A program made the position numbers and the translations under genes. This document shows positions 7,574 to 14,322 of a stretch of DNA of 24,009 bases, one piece after another. The notes under the pieces are model-generated. The model did no database searches. It was given only the letters and a program-made list of their open reading frames with translations, and was not told the DNA's origin. The stretch is from positions 1 to 24,009 of the forward strand of contig CAJTOH010000003.1 of assembly GCA_910577685.1 (NCBI GenBank), in the 5' to 3' direction. The stretch comes from an uncultured Dorea sp. (GTDB lineage: Bacteria > Bacillota > Clostridia > Lachnospirales > Lachnospiraceae). The stretch's first letter is position 1; each line of letters starts with the position of its first letter.

Positions 7574-8153
7574 GATCTACTATATGATGGGAAAAAGTTC
7601 TTCCGGAAAGGATACGTTGCAAAAAGAGCTCAAAGAGGCGCTGCCCGGGCTTCGTACCATAACGCCTTATACTACAAGGCCAAGGCGGGATGGAGAACGA
7701 GATGGGATGGAATACTTTTTTGTGTCGGAGGATACATTAAATATATTTGAGCGGCAGGGCAGGGTGATAGAGCAGCGGGCATATAATACGGTTCATGGAA
7801 TATGGAGATATGCAACGGTTGACGACGGACAGGTAGATCTTGAGGATGCGGATTATCTTGTGATTGGGACGCTGGAATCTTATTGCAGGATGAGGGAATA
7901 CTATGGAGAGAAGAACGTTGTTCCGCTTTATATAGAAGTGGAGGACGCAGAACGGCTGAGACGTGCGATCAGGCGGGAGGAGGAACGGAAGATTCCGGAT
8001 TATAAAGAACTCTGCAGGAGATTTCTTGCAGATTCAGAGGATTATTCCGAAGAGAACCTCATAAAGCATGGGATTGTCAAAAGAATCCTAAATCATGACG
8101 GAACAAGATGCTTAGAAGAGATTATAGGGGAAATGCAACATGGGAAGCTTTAA
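7566..8153 (+). CDS. Guanylate kinase-like protein, divergent
   Basis: A 195-residue P-loop nucleoside-monophosphate kinase homologue. The N-terminal P-loop is GKSSSGKDT (9-17), with Asp where canonical enzymes have Ser/Thr after the Lys. The GMP-site signature is partly kept: TTRPRRDGERDGMEYFF (36-52) is clear. However, the Ser two positions before TTR, which contacts guanine, is Pro here, and the later YGT motif reads YAT. It may therefore phosphorylate another nucleotide or act in regulation, and a second, canonical gmk elsewhere in the genome is likely. It overlaps both neighbours (8 nt with the decarboxylase, 14 nt with holB) and occupies the slot held by thymidylate kinase in the Bacillus yaaO–tmk–holB cluster. 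Confidence 0.8.
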   Translation: MNKIYYMMGKSSSGKDTLQKELKEALPGLRTITPYTTRPRRDGERDGMEYFFVSEDTLNIFERQGRVIEQRAYNTVHGIWRYATVDDGQVDLEDADYLVIGTLESYCRMREYYGEKNVVPLYIEVEDAERLRRAIRREEERKIPDYKELCRRFLADSEDYSEENLIKHGIVKRILNHDGTRCLEEIIGEMQHGKL

Positions 8154-9129
8154 AGATGTGGTAGGCCACAAAGACATTATTAATTATATCAAGAATTCTG
8201 TAAAGATGGATCAGGTATCCCACGCATACATTATGAACGGAGAGCGGGGCGCCGGAAAGAAGATGCTGGCATATCTTTTCGCAATGACGCTTTTGTGTGA
8301 AAAGGGGGGACCGGAGCCTTGCAATACCTGTCACTCCTGCCGTCAGGCTGAGACCGGCAATCATCCGGATATTATCAGAGTCACTCACGAGAAGCCGAAT
8401 TCGATCAGTGTGGACGATATCCGGGAGCAGGTCAATAATACTATCATGATAAAGCCTTACCAGGGTCCGTATAAGGTCTATATTATCGATCATGCAGATC
8501 TGATGACTACGCAGGCACAGAACGCGCTGCTTAAGACGATTGAGGAGCCGCCTCAGTACGCTGTGATCATGCTGCTGACAGAGAATGCAGAGCTTCTCCT
8601 TCCTACGATCAATTCCAGATGCGTTATGCTGAGGCTTCGCTATATTAAGGATAAACTGATCAAAAAGTATTTGATGGAGATCCTCAAGATACCGGATTAT
8701 AAGGCGGATCTGTGTACTGCGTTCGCACAGGGCAATATGGGACATGCTATCATGCTGGCGAACTCAGAACACTTCAACGAGATCCGTGAGGAAGCAGTCC
8801 ATCTGCTTAAGCATGTTCATGAGATGGAGCTGAGCGAGATTGTTCAGGCGGTGAACGGTATTACGGCATTCAAATTAGAGATTACGGACTATCTTGACGT
8901 CCTCATGGTATGGTATCGTGACGTTTTGTTATACAAGGCCACGAAGGATATGGATACGGTCGTGTTTAAAGATCAGATCGATAATATCCGGGAGCAGGCG
9001 AGGAAGAGTTCTTATGAGGGGATTCAGCTTATCATCAGCAGTATTGATAAGGCGAAGACGAGGCTTAAGGCGAACGTGAATTTTGATCTGGTCATGGAGC
9101 TGTTGTTCCTGACAATGAAGGAGAATTAA
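8140..9129 (+). CDS. holB: DNA polymerase III delta' subunit (clamp loader)
   Basis: Subunit of the AAA+ clamp-loader complex that places the sliding clamp on DNA. In 329 residues it shows GHKDIINYIKNSV at the N-terminus, a P-loop GERGAGKK (34-41), a zinc-binding set C53/C61/C64/C67, the Walker B-like VYIIDHADLM, the sensor region NALLKTIEEPP and the arginine-finger SRC motif (INSRCVML). The C-terminal collar domain follows. The start ATG lies inside the end of the previous gene, with AGGGGA about 8 nt before it, which fits coupled translation. It is followed after 4 nt by ricT, as in Bacillus. Confidence 0.95.
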   Translation: MGSFKDVVGHKDIINYIKNSVKMDQVSHAYIMNGERGAGKKMLAYLFAMTLLCEKGGPEPCNTCHSCRQAETGNHPDIIRVTHEKPNSISVDDIREQVNNTIMIKPYQGPYKVYIIDHADLMTTQAQNALLKTIEEPPQYAVIMLLTENAELLLPTINSRCVMLRLRYIKDKLIKKYLMEILKIPDYKADLCTAFAQGNMGHAIMLANSEHFNEIREEAVHLLKHVHEMELSEIVQAVNGITAFKLEITDYLDVLMVWYRDVLLYKATKDMDTVVFKDQIDNIREQARKSSYEGIQLIISSIDKAKTRLKANVNFDLVMELLFLTMKEN

Positions 9130-9133
9130 TAGT

Positions 9134-10045
9134 ATGACAAGAGTAATAGGAGTAAGGTTCCGTCCGGCGGGAAAGATTTATTTCTTTGCGCCTGGTAAGT
9201 ATGAGATCAATACGGGGGATAAGGTGATCGTTGAGACGGCCAGAGGCGTGGAGTTCGGTTCGGTGGTCACGGGTCCGAAGGACGTGGAGGACGACAAGAT
9301 TACGCAGCCGCTGAAGTCTGTGATCCGCATTGCGACGCAGGATGATATCCGTAAGGAAGAGAAGAACCGTGAGAAGGAGAAGGAGGCGTTTTCCATCTGC
9401 CTTGAGAAGATCCGAAAGCATGGGCTTGAGATGAAGCTGATCGACGCGGAGTATACATTTGACAATAACAAGGTACTTTTCTATTTTACTGCGGACGGGC
9501 GGATTGATTTCCGGGAGCTTGTGAAGGATCTGGCGAGCGTATTCAGGACCAGAATTGAGTTGAGACAGATCGGTGTTAGAGATGAGACGAAGATCCGCGG
9601 CGGGATAGGGATATGCGGACGTCCGTTGTGCTGTAATACGTATCTGACGGAATTCGCGCCGGTGTCTATCAAGATGGCTAAGGAGCAGAATCTGTCTCTG
9701 AATCCGTCTAAGATTTCGGGAGTCTGCGGCAGGCTGATGTGCTGCCTGACGAACGAGGAGGAGACTTATGAAGAACTGAACAGCCGCCTGCCGTCTAACG
9801 GCGACCGTGTAACAACGCCGGACGGGCTGAAAGGAGATGTGCAGTCGGTCAATGTGCTGCGGCAGCTTGTGAAGGTTATTGTGACGCTCGATAACGACGA
9901 GAAGGAGATCCGGGAGTATAAGGCGAAGGAACTTCGGTTTAAGTCAAGACGCAAGAAGAAGGATATGAGACTGTCACGGGAGGAGATGGCGGAGCTTAAA
10001 GCGCTGGAAGAGAAGAATGCGGCATCGAAGCTGGATGATGAATGA
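9134..10045 (+). CDS. ricT: RicT/YaaT, PSP1-domain regulator of RNA processing
   Basis: A 303-residue homologue of B. subtilis RicT (YaaT). That protein forms the iron-sulfur RicA–RicF–RicT complex, partners RNase Y in mRNA maturation, and affects sporulation, competence and biofilm formation. The N-terminal half carries the PSP1 domain (VIGVRFRPAGKIYFF onward). The cysteine motifs CGRPLCC (161-167) and CGRLMCC (198-204) are intact, which supports cluster binding. The C-terminal 40 residues are a lysine/glutamate-rich helix. GGAG in the end of holB lies about 10 nt before the ATG. It sits between holB and the tRNA methyltransferase in the conserved order. Confidence 0.95.
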   Translation: MTRVIGVRFRPAGKIYFFAPGKYEINTGDKVIVETARGVEFGSVVTGPKDVEDDKITQPLKSVIRIATQDDIRKEEKNREKEKEAFSICLEKIRKHGLEMKLIDAEYTFDNNKVLFYFTADGRIDFRELVKDLASVFRTRIELRQIGVRDETKIRGGIGICGRPLCCNTYLTEFAPVSIKMAKEQNLSLNPSKISGVCGRLMCCLTNEEETYEELNSRLPSNGDRVTTPDGLKGDVQSVNVLRQLVKVIVTLDNDEKEIREYKAKELRFKSRRKKKDMRLSREEMAELKALEEKNAASKLDDE

Positions 10046-10051
10046 TGAGTT

Positions 10052-10804
10052 ATGGATGATTTGAAGAGCAGATATATAAAAGAAGGAGAACGCTTGGACG
10101 ACCTGCAGATCAAGGGGTATGGAATCATACAGACCCCGGGGAGATTCTGTTTCGGGATGGATGCGGTTCTCCTGTCTTCTTTTGCAAAGGTAAAGAAGCA
10201 GGAACGGGCTTTGGATCTTGGTACGGGTACCGGGATCCTGCCGATTCTGTTGGAAGCGAAGAACGAAGGGGCGCATTATACCGGGCTTGAGATCCAGAAG
10301 GAGAGCGTTGACATGGCGCGCAGGAGCGTGATGTATAATGGGCTTGAGGATAAGGTTGACGTGGCGGAGGGGGATATACGGATTGCGTCGGAGATTTTCG
10401 GGGCGTCTTCTTTTCAGGTTATTACCGTGAATCCGCCGTATATGATCGGGGACCATGGGATTAGAAATGAGAAGGAAGCGTTGTATATCGCAAGGCATGA
10501 GGCCTTGTGTACGCTGGATGATGTGCTTAGGGAGAGCGCAAGGCTTCTGACCCCGAAGGGAAGGTTTTATATGGTCCACAGGCCGTTCCGTCTGCCGGAG
10601 ATATTGGCGAAGATGTCTGCAAACAGGATTGAGCCTAAGCGGATGAGGCTGGTACATCCGTATGTTGACAAGGAACCTAATTTGGTGCTGGTGGAAGGGC
10701 TTAGGGGAGGGAATCCGCGGATGAAGGTAGAGCCTCCGTTGGTGGTGTATGAAAGAGACGGGAGTTATACGGAGGAATTGCTGCGGATTTATGCTGGCAG
10801 ATGA
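10052..10804 (+). CDS. trmN6: tRNA1(Val) adenine-37 N6-methyltransferase-like (YabB/TrmN6)
   Basis: A 250-residue class I SAM-dependent methyltransferase. Motif I is DLGTGTGILPILL (55-67), and the catalytic NPPY (127-130) is typical of N6-adenine methylation. The GYGIIQTPGRFCFGMDAVLLSSF segment before motif I is the YabB/YfiC signature, and members methylate A37 of tRNA-Val. Its position after ricT and before rsmI equals that of yabB in Bacillus. No strong ribosome site precedes the ATG, 6 nt after ricT, so coupling is likely. A TTG at 10095 with AAGGAG before it is an alternative, but it would remove the conserved ERLDDL start of the domain. Confidence 0.9.
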   Translation: MDDLKSRYIKEGERLDDLQIKGYGIIQTPGRFCFGMDAVLLSSFAKVKKQERALDLGTGTGILPILLEAKNEGAHYTGLEIQKESVDMARRSVMYNGLEDKVDVAEGDIRIASEIFGASSFQVITVNPPYMIGDHGIRNEKEALYIARHEALCTLDDVLRESARLLTPKGRFYMVHRPFRLPEILAKMSANRIEPKRMRLVHPYVDKEPNLVLVEGLRGGNPRMKVEPPLVVYERDGSYTEELLRIYAGR

Positions 10805-10816
10805 AAGGAGATTACC

Positions 10817-11656
10817 ATGCCGGGAATATTATATCTATGTGCAACGCCGATTGGCAATCTGGAGGATATGACGTTTCGCTGCATCCGGGTTCTGAAAGAA
10901 GCGGACTTGATTGCTGCGGAGGATACTCGTAACAGCATTAAGCTTCTCAATCATTTTGACATTAAGACTTCTATGACTAGTTACCATGAGTACAATAAGA
11001 TAGAGAAGGGGAGGAAACTGGTGGAGCGGCTTCTTTGCGGCGAGAATATTGCGCTGATTACGGATGCGGGAACTCCGGGGATTTCGGATCCCGGCGAGGA
11101 GCTGGTACGGATGTGCCGCGAGGCGGGAGTTACCGTGACGGCGGTTCCGGGGCCTGCGGCATGCATTACCGCTCTTACTATATCCGGGCTGCCGGCCAGA
11201 CGGTTTGCGTTTGAGGCGTTTCTTCCGACAGATAAGAAAGAGCGTCAGGAGATTCTTGAGGAAATGAAAAAGGAGACCCGGACGATGGTGCTGTATGAAG
11301 CGCCTCACAGGCTGGTGCGTACATTGGAGCTGCTTTTTGAAACTCTCGGGAACAGAAGAACAAGTGTCTGTCGTGAATTGACGAAGAAGCATGAGACCGT
11401 GTTTGCATCAAACCTTAAAGATGCGGTAAAGTATTATGAGGCTCATGAGCCGAAAGGGGAATGTGTCATCGTCATAGAAGGAAAAAGCCGGGAGGAAGTC
11501 CGCGCCGGCGAGAGGGCTCAATGGGAGAAAATGAGTATTGAGGACCATATGGAATTTTATATGAACGAGGGTATGGAAAAGAAGGACGCTATGAAGCGGG
11601 TAGCAAAAGACCGGGGGGTTAGTAAGAGGGAGATTTATCAGGCGTTGCTGCCGTAG
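10817..11656 (+). CDS. rsmI: 16S rRNA (cytidine-1402-2'-O)-methyltransferase
   Basis: A 279-residue SPOUT-unrelated tetrapyrrole-methylase-fold enzyme that 2'-O-methylates C1402 in the decoding centre of 16S rRNA. Hallmarks are LYLCATPIGNLEDMT (5-19), AAEDTRNS (33-40) and DAGTPGISDPGEELV near residue 83, plus a C-terminal helical domain ending SKREIYQALLP. AAAGGAG lies 6 nt before the ATG. It is the last gene of the pgi operon. The yabA and yazA genes found beside its Bacillus counterpart are absent. Confidence 0.96.
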   Translation: MPGILYLCATPIGNLEDMTFRCIRVLKEADLIAAEDTRNSIKLLNHFDIKTSMTSYHEYNKIEKGRKLVERLLCGENIALITDAGTPGISDPGEELVRMCREAGVTVTAVPGPAACITALTISGLPARRFAFEAFLPTDKKERQEILEEMKKETRTMVLYEAPHRLVRTLELLFETLGNRRTSVCRELTKKHETVFASNLKDAVKYYEAHEPKGECVIVIEGKSREEVRAGERAQWEKMSIEDHMEFYMNEGMEKKDAMKRVAKDRGVSKREIYQALLP

Positions 11657-11887
11657 TTTGAGGCAGCCAAAATCTGCTGTTTTTGGTGAGATTTGGCAGA
11701 TTGCAGGGGATTAATAGGCCGCAGGGACCGTTGGCAGGGAGTCACTTGGTCAACTTGTATAGTATTTCGTAAAAAAATTGTTCAACTTGGGTATACCCGA
11801 AACTGAACTTTTTTTATATACTTTTTATTAAAGCAAGACGGTATCACAGATACAAGAATATTTTTTTTCAAATGGAGGAAACCCAAA
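11657..11887 (+). other. Leader region of the ABC ATPase gene
   Basis: No gene and no convincing terminator or promoter. Visible are two copies of TCAACTTG (11750-11757 and 11782-11789) spaced 32 bp, close to three helical turns, and a perfect palindrome GGGTATACCC (11789-11798) touching the second copy. They could form a regulator site; no known operator was matched. The last 80 nt are very AT-rich. Confidence 0.3.
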
Positions 11888-13000
11888 ATGGCAAGTTTAT
11901 CATTAAAACACATTAATAAGACATATCCGAATGGATTTGAAGCTGTAAAAGACTTCAACCTTGAGATTGAAGATAAGGAATTCGTCATCTTCGTAGGCCC
12001 TTCAGGATGTGGTAAGTCAACGACACTTCGTATGGTAGCCGGTCTGGAAGATATCTCATCAGGAGAATTATGGATTGGGGATAAGATGGTCAACGATGTT
12101 GAGCCTAAGGATAGAGATATCGCGATGGTATTCCAGAACTACGCTTTGTATCCGCATATGACAGTTTATGACAACATGGCTTTTGGTCTGAAACTGAGAA
12201 AAGTTCCAAAAGATCAGATTGATAAGATGGTACGTGAAGCAGCTAAGATTCTTGACTTGGAAGCATTGTTAGACCGTAAGCCGAAGGCTCTTTCCGGTGG
12301 TCAGAGACAGCGTGTTGCTATGGGACGTGCAATCGTTCGTAATCCTAAGGTATTCCTTATGGATGAGCCTCTTTCAAACTTGGATGCTAAGCTGCGTGGA
12401 CAGATGCGTATTGAGATTTCCAAACTGCATCAGAGATTGGGAACAACGATCATCTACGTAACACATGACCAGACAGAGGCTATGACGCTTGGTACCAGAA
12501 TCGTAGTTATGAGCGCAGGTATTGTTCAGCAGGTTGATACTCCTCAGACGTTGTATGATCGTCCGTGCAACCTGTTCGTAGCAGGATTTATCGGATCACC
12601 GCAGATGAACTTTGTAGACGCTAAGTGTAAGGTCAACGGCAAGAAGGTAGCTCTTATTGCAGGACCTGCATCAATCGAGCTTCCGGAAGCAAAGGCTAAG
12701 AAGCTGATTGACGGCGGATATGACGGAAAGACTGTTGTACTTGGTATCCGTCCGGAAGATGTACATGATGAGCCTGATTTCCTTGCTAAGTCTCCTAACA
12801 CAATTATCGAAGCTACGATTCGTGTATACGAGATGCTTGGTGCGGAAGTTTACTTACACTTTGATTACGAGGGATCTACTATGACGGCAAGAGTTGATCC
12901 AAGAACGGCTGCAAGAACAGGCGATACCGTTAAGTTTGCTTTGGATGCTGACAGAATCCATGTATTTGATAAAGAGACAGAGAACACAATTACAAACTAG
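11888..13000 (+). CDS. Sugar ABC transporter ATP-binding protein (MsmX/UgpC type)
   Basis: ATPase of CUT1-type carbohydrate importers, bound at the cytosolic face to permease pairs. The 370 residues comprise a nucleotide-binding domain and a C-terminal MOBE/OB regulatory part. Motifs are GPSGCGKST (37-45), the Q-loop VFQNYALYPHMT, the signature ALSGGQRQRV, Walker B VFLMDEPLSNLDA and the switch VTHDQTEA. GGAGG lies 9 nt before the ATG. No permease or binding protein is nearby and a terminator follows at once, so it is probably a shared ATPase serving several importers, as MsmX does in Bacillus. Codon choice is less GC-rich at third positions than in its neighbours, in line with high expression. 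Confidence 0.93.
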   Translation: MASLSLKHINKTYPNGFEAVKDFNLEIEDKEFVIFVGPSGCGKSTTLRMVAGLEDISSGELWIGDKMVNDVEPKDRDIAMVFQNYALYPHMTVYDNMAFGLKLRKVPKDQIDKMVREAAKILDLEALLDRKPKALSGGQRQRVAMGRAIVRNPKVFLMDEPLSNLDAKLRGQMRIEISKLHQRLGTTIIYVTHDQTEAMTLGTRIVVMSAGIVQQVDTPQTLYDRPCNLFVAGFIGSPQMNFVDAKCKVNGKKVALIAGPASIELPEAKAKKLIDGGYDGKTVVLGIRPEDVHDEPDFLAKSPNTIIEATIRVYEMLGAEVYLHFDYEGSTMTARVDPRTAARTGDTVKFALDADRIHVFDKETENTITN

Positions 13001-13015
13001 TTTTGCTGACAAGGG

Positions 13016-13045
13016 AGCCAGACACCGGTGGGTGTCTGGCTTTTT
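13016..13045 (+). terminator. Intrinsic terminator after the ABC ATPase gene
   Basis: An 11-bp perfect stem AGCCAGACACC with GGTGTCTGGCT, loop GGTG (13027-13030), then a T run ending at 13045. Confidence 0.93.
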
Positions 13046-13057
13046 AGTGGCATAGCC

Positions 13058-13086
13058 TGTACATTCCGTCTATCCTGTGATAAAAT
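13058..13086 (+). promoter_or_regulatory. Promoter of the CdaR-like regulator gene
   Basis: TGTACA (13058-13063), a 17-nt spacer, then TAAAAT (13081-13086) preceded by TGA, an extended -10. It lies between the terminator and the GTG start. Confidence 0.6.
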
Positions 13087-13123
13087 AAAGCGTATGCTCA
13101 TCAAAGAACAGGAGGGAAATCCA

Positions 13124-14239
13124 GTGTTATCGAATCAGATATTACATAAAGCAGTACAGGATATTAAGAGAATTACCGGATTGGAATGTGCAATATGGGA
13201 TATGAAGGGAATTTGCCTCGTTATGACGAACGAGAGGATGACCGGACTTGACGGGGCTGTTGCAATATTTTGCGAGGCGGCGCCTACCGTAGCAGCGGAA
13301 GAGCTTCTTTTTCGTATAGAGAAAGATACGGGGATGTTTCTTGTACATGACGATGAAGATCCTTGTTATGTCCTTGTGCTGAAGGGGGGATGCCCGCAGA
13401 TGGAGATGGCGGGCAGGCTTGGAGTCAGTCAGTTGGAGAATCTGTTGTTTGCATATAAGGAGAAGATGGACAAGAACCGTTTTATTCAGAATCTGATTCT
13501 GGATAATATGCTTCTGGTGGATGTTTATAATCAGGCAAAAAAGATGAAGATTCCTGTAGAACTCAGGAGGGCGGTATTTCTGGTCGAGTCGAAGAATGAA
13601 GGGGAGAACCTGATTCTTGAAACATTGAAAGGGTTATATGCGACCGGCACGAAGGATTTTGTGACGGCTGTGGATGAGAAGCATGTGATCCTTGTCAGAG
13701 CTTTGGAGATTACCGACGATTATCAGCAGCTTGAGCAGATTGCACGGGAACTGGTGGATACGCTGAATATGGAGGCGATGGTCAGCGTGAGGATCGCATA
13801 CGGAACCATTATCAGCGAGTTAAAGGATGTGTCCAAGTCTTATAAGGAGGCAGGCATGGCTCTGGAAGTGGGACGGGTTTTCTATGCGGATAAGAATATT
13901 CTTGCATACAATGAGCTTGGGATCGGACGGCTGATACATCAGCTTCCGGCGTCTCTGTGCGGCATGTTCCTTAACGAGGTGTTCGAGGGAAATACGGCGG
14001 ATCAGTTTGAGGATGAGGAATTAATTACCGTATATACATTTTTTGATAATAACCTGAATATTTCCGAGACGGCAAGACAGCTCTATGTCCATCGGAATAC
14101 GCTGGTGTACAGGCTTGAAAAGATACAGAAGAGGACGGGGCTGGACGTGAGGGTCTTTGAGGATGCGCTGACATTCAAGATTGCTATGATGGTGGCGGAT
14201 CATATGAAGTATATGAAGAATTCTGTCATACACAGATAG
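13124..14239 (+). CDS. CdaR/PucR-family transcriptional regulator
   Basis: About 371 residues. The N-terminal third resembles the sugar-diacid-recognition domain (VLSNQILHKAVQDIKRITG start). The C-terminal end has the PucR-type helix-turn-helix, LNISETARQLYVHRNTLVYR, followed by LEKIQKRTGLD; this family activates organic-acid and related catabolic genes. A longer frame exists from 13028, but it begins inside the upstream terminator. GTG at 13124 has AGGAGG (13110-13115) 8 nt upstream, so I take that start. The hydratase gene begins 83 nt downstream with no terminator between, so co-transcription and control of that enzyme are likely. The ligand is unknown. Confidence 0.88.
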   Translation: MLSNQILHKAVQDIKRITGLECAIWDMKGICLVMTNERMTGLDGAVAIFCEAAPTVAAEELLFRIEKDTGMFLVHDDEDPCYVLVLKGGCPQMEMAGRLGVSQLENLLFAYKEKMDKNRFIQNLILDNMLLVDVYNQAKKMKIPVELRRAVFLVESKNEGENLILETLKGLYATGTKDFVTAVDEKHVILVRALEITDDYQQLEQIARELVDTLNMEAMVSVRIAYGTIISELKDVSKSYKEAGMALEVGRVFYADKNILAYNELGIGRLIHQLPASLCGMFLNEVFEGNTADQFEDEELITVYTFFDNNLNISETARQLYVHRNTLVYRLEKIQKRTGLDVRVFEDALTFKIAMMVADHMKYMKNSVIHR

Positions 14240-14322
14240 TATTGTGCTGCGTACATTACGGGCAGGAATCATACGGTTTTACAAGCCGGGAGATATTATA
14301 TAGATCAGGAGGAGACGAAGGT

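Noticed and set aside
11669..11700. Terminator after rsmI
   Set aside because: Only short competing stems (CCAAAA with TTTTGG, AATCTGC with GCAGATT) without a following T run; not strong enough to call.
13028..13123. Longer N-terminus for the CdaR-like regulator
   Set aside because: It would start inside the terminator stem of the previous gene and upstream of the promoter; GTG 13124 has an ideal AGGAGG.
14242..14322. Longer N-terminus for the hydratase
   Set aside because: No ribosome site precedes it, and ATG 14323 has AGGAGGAG at 8 nt.
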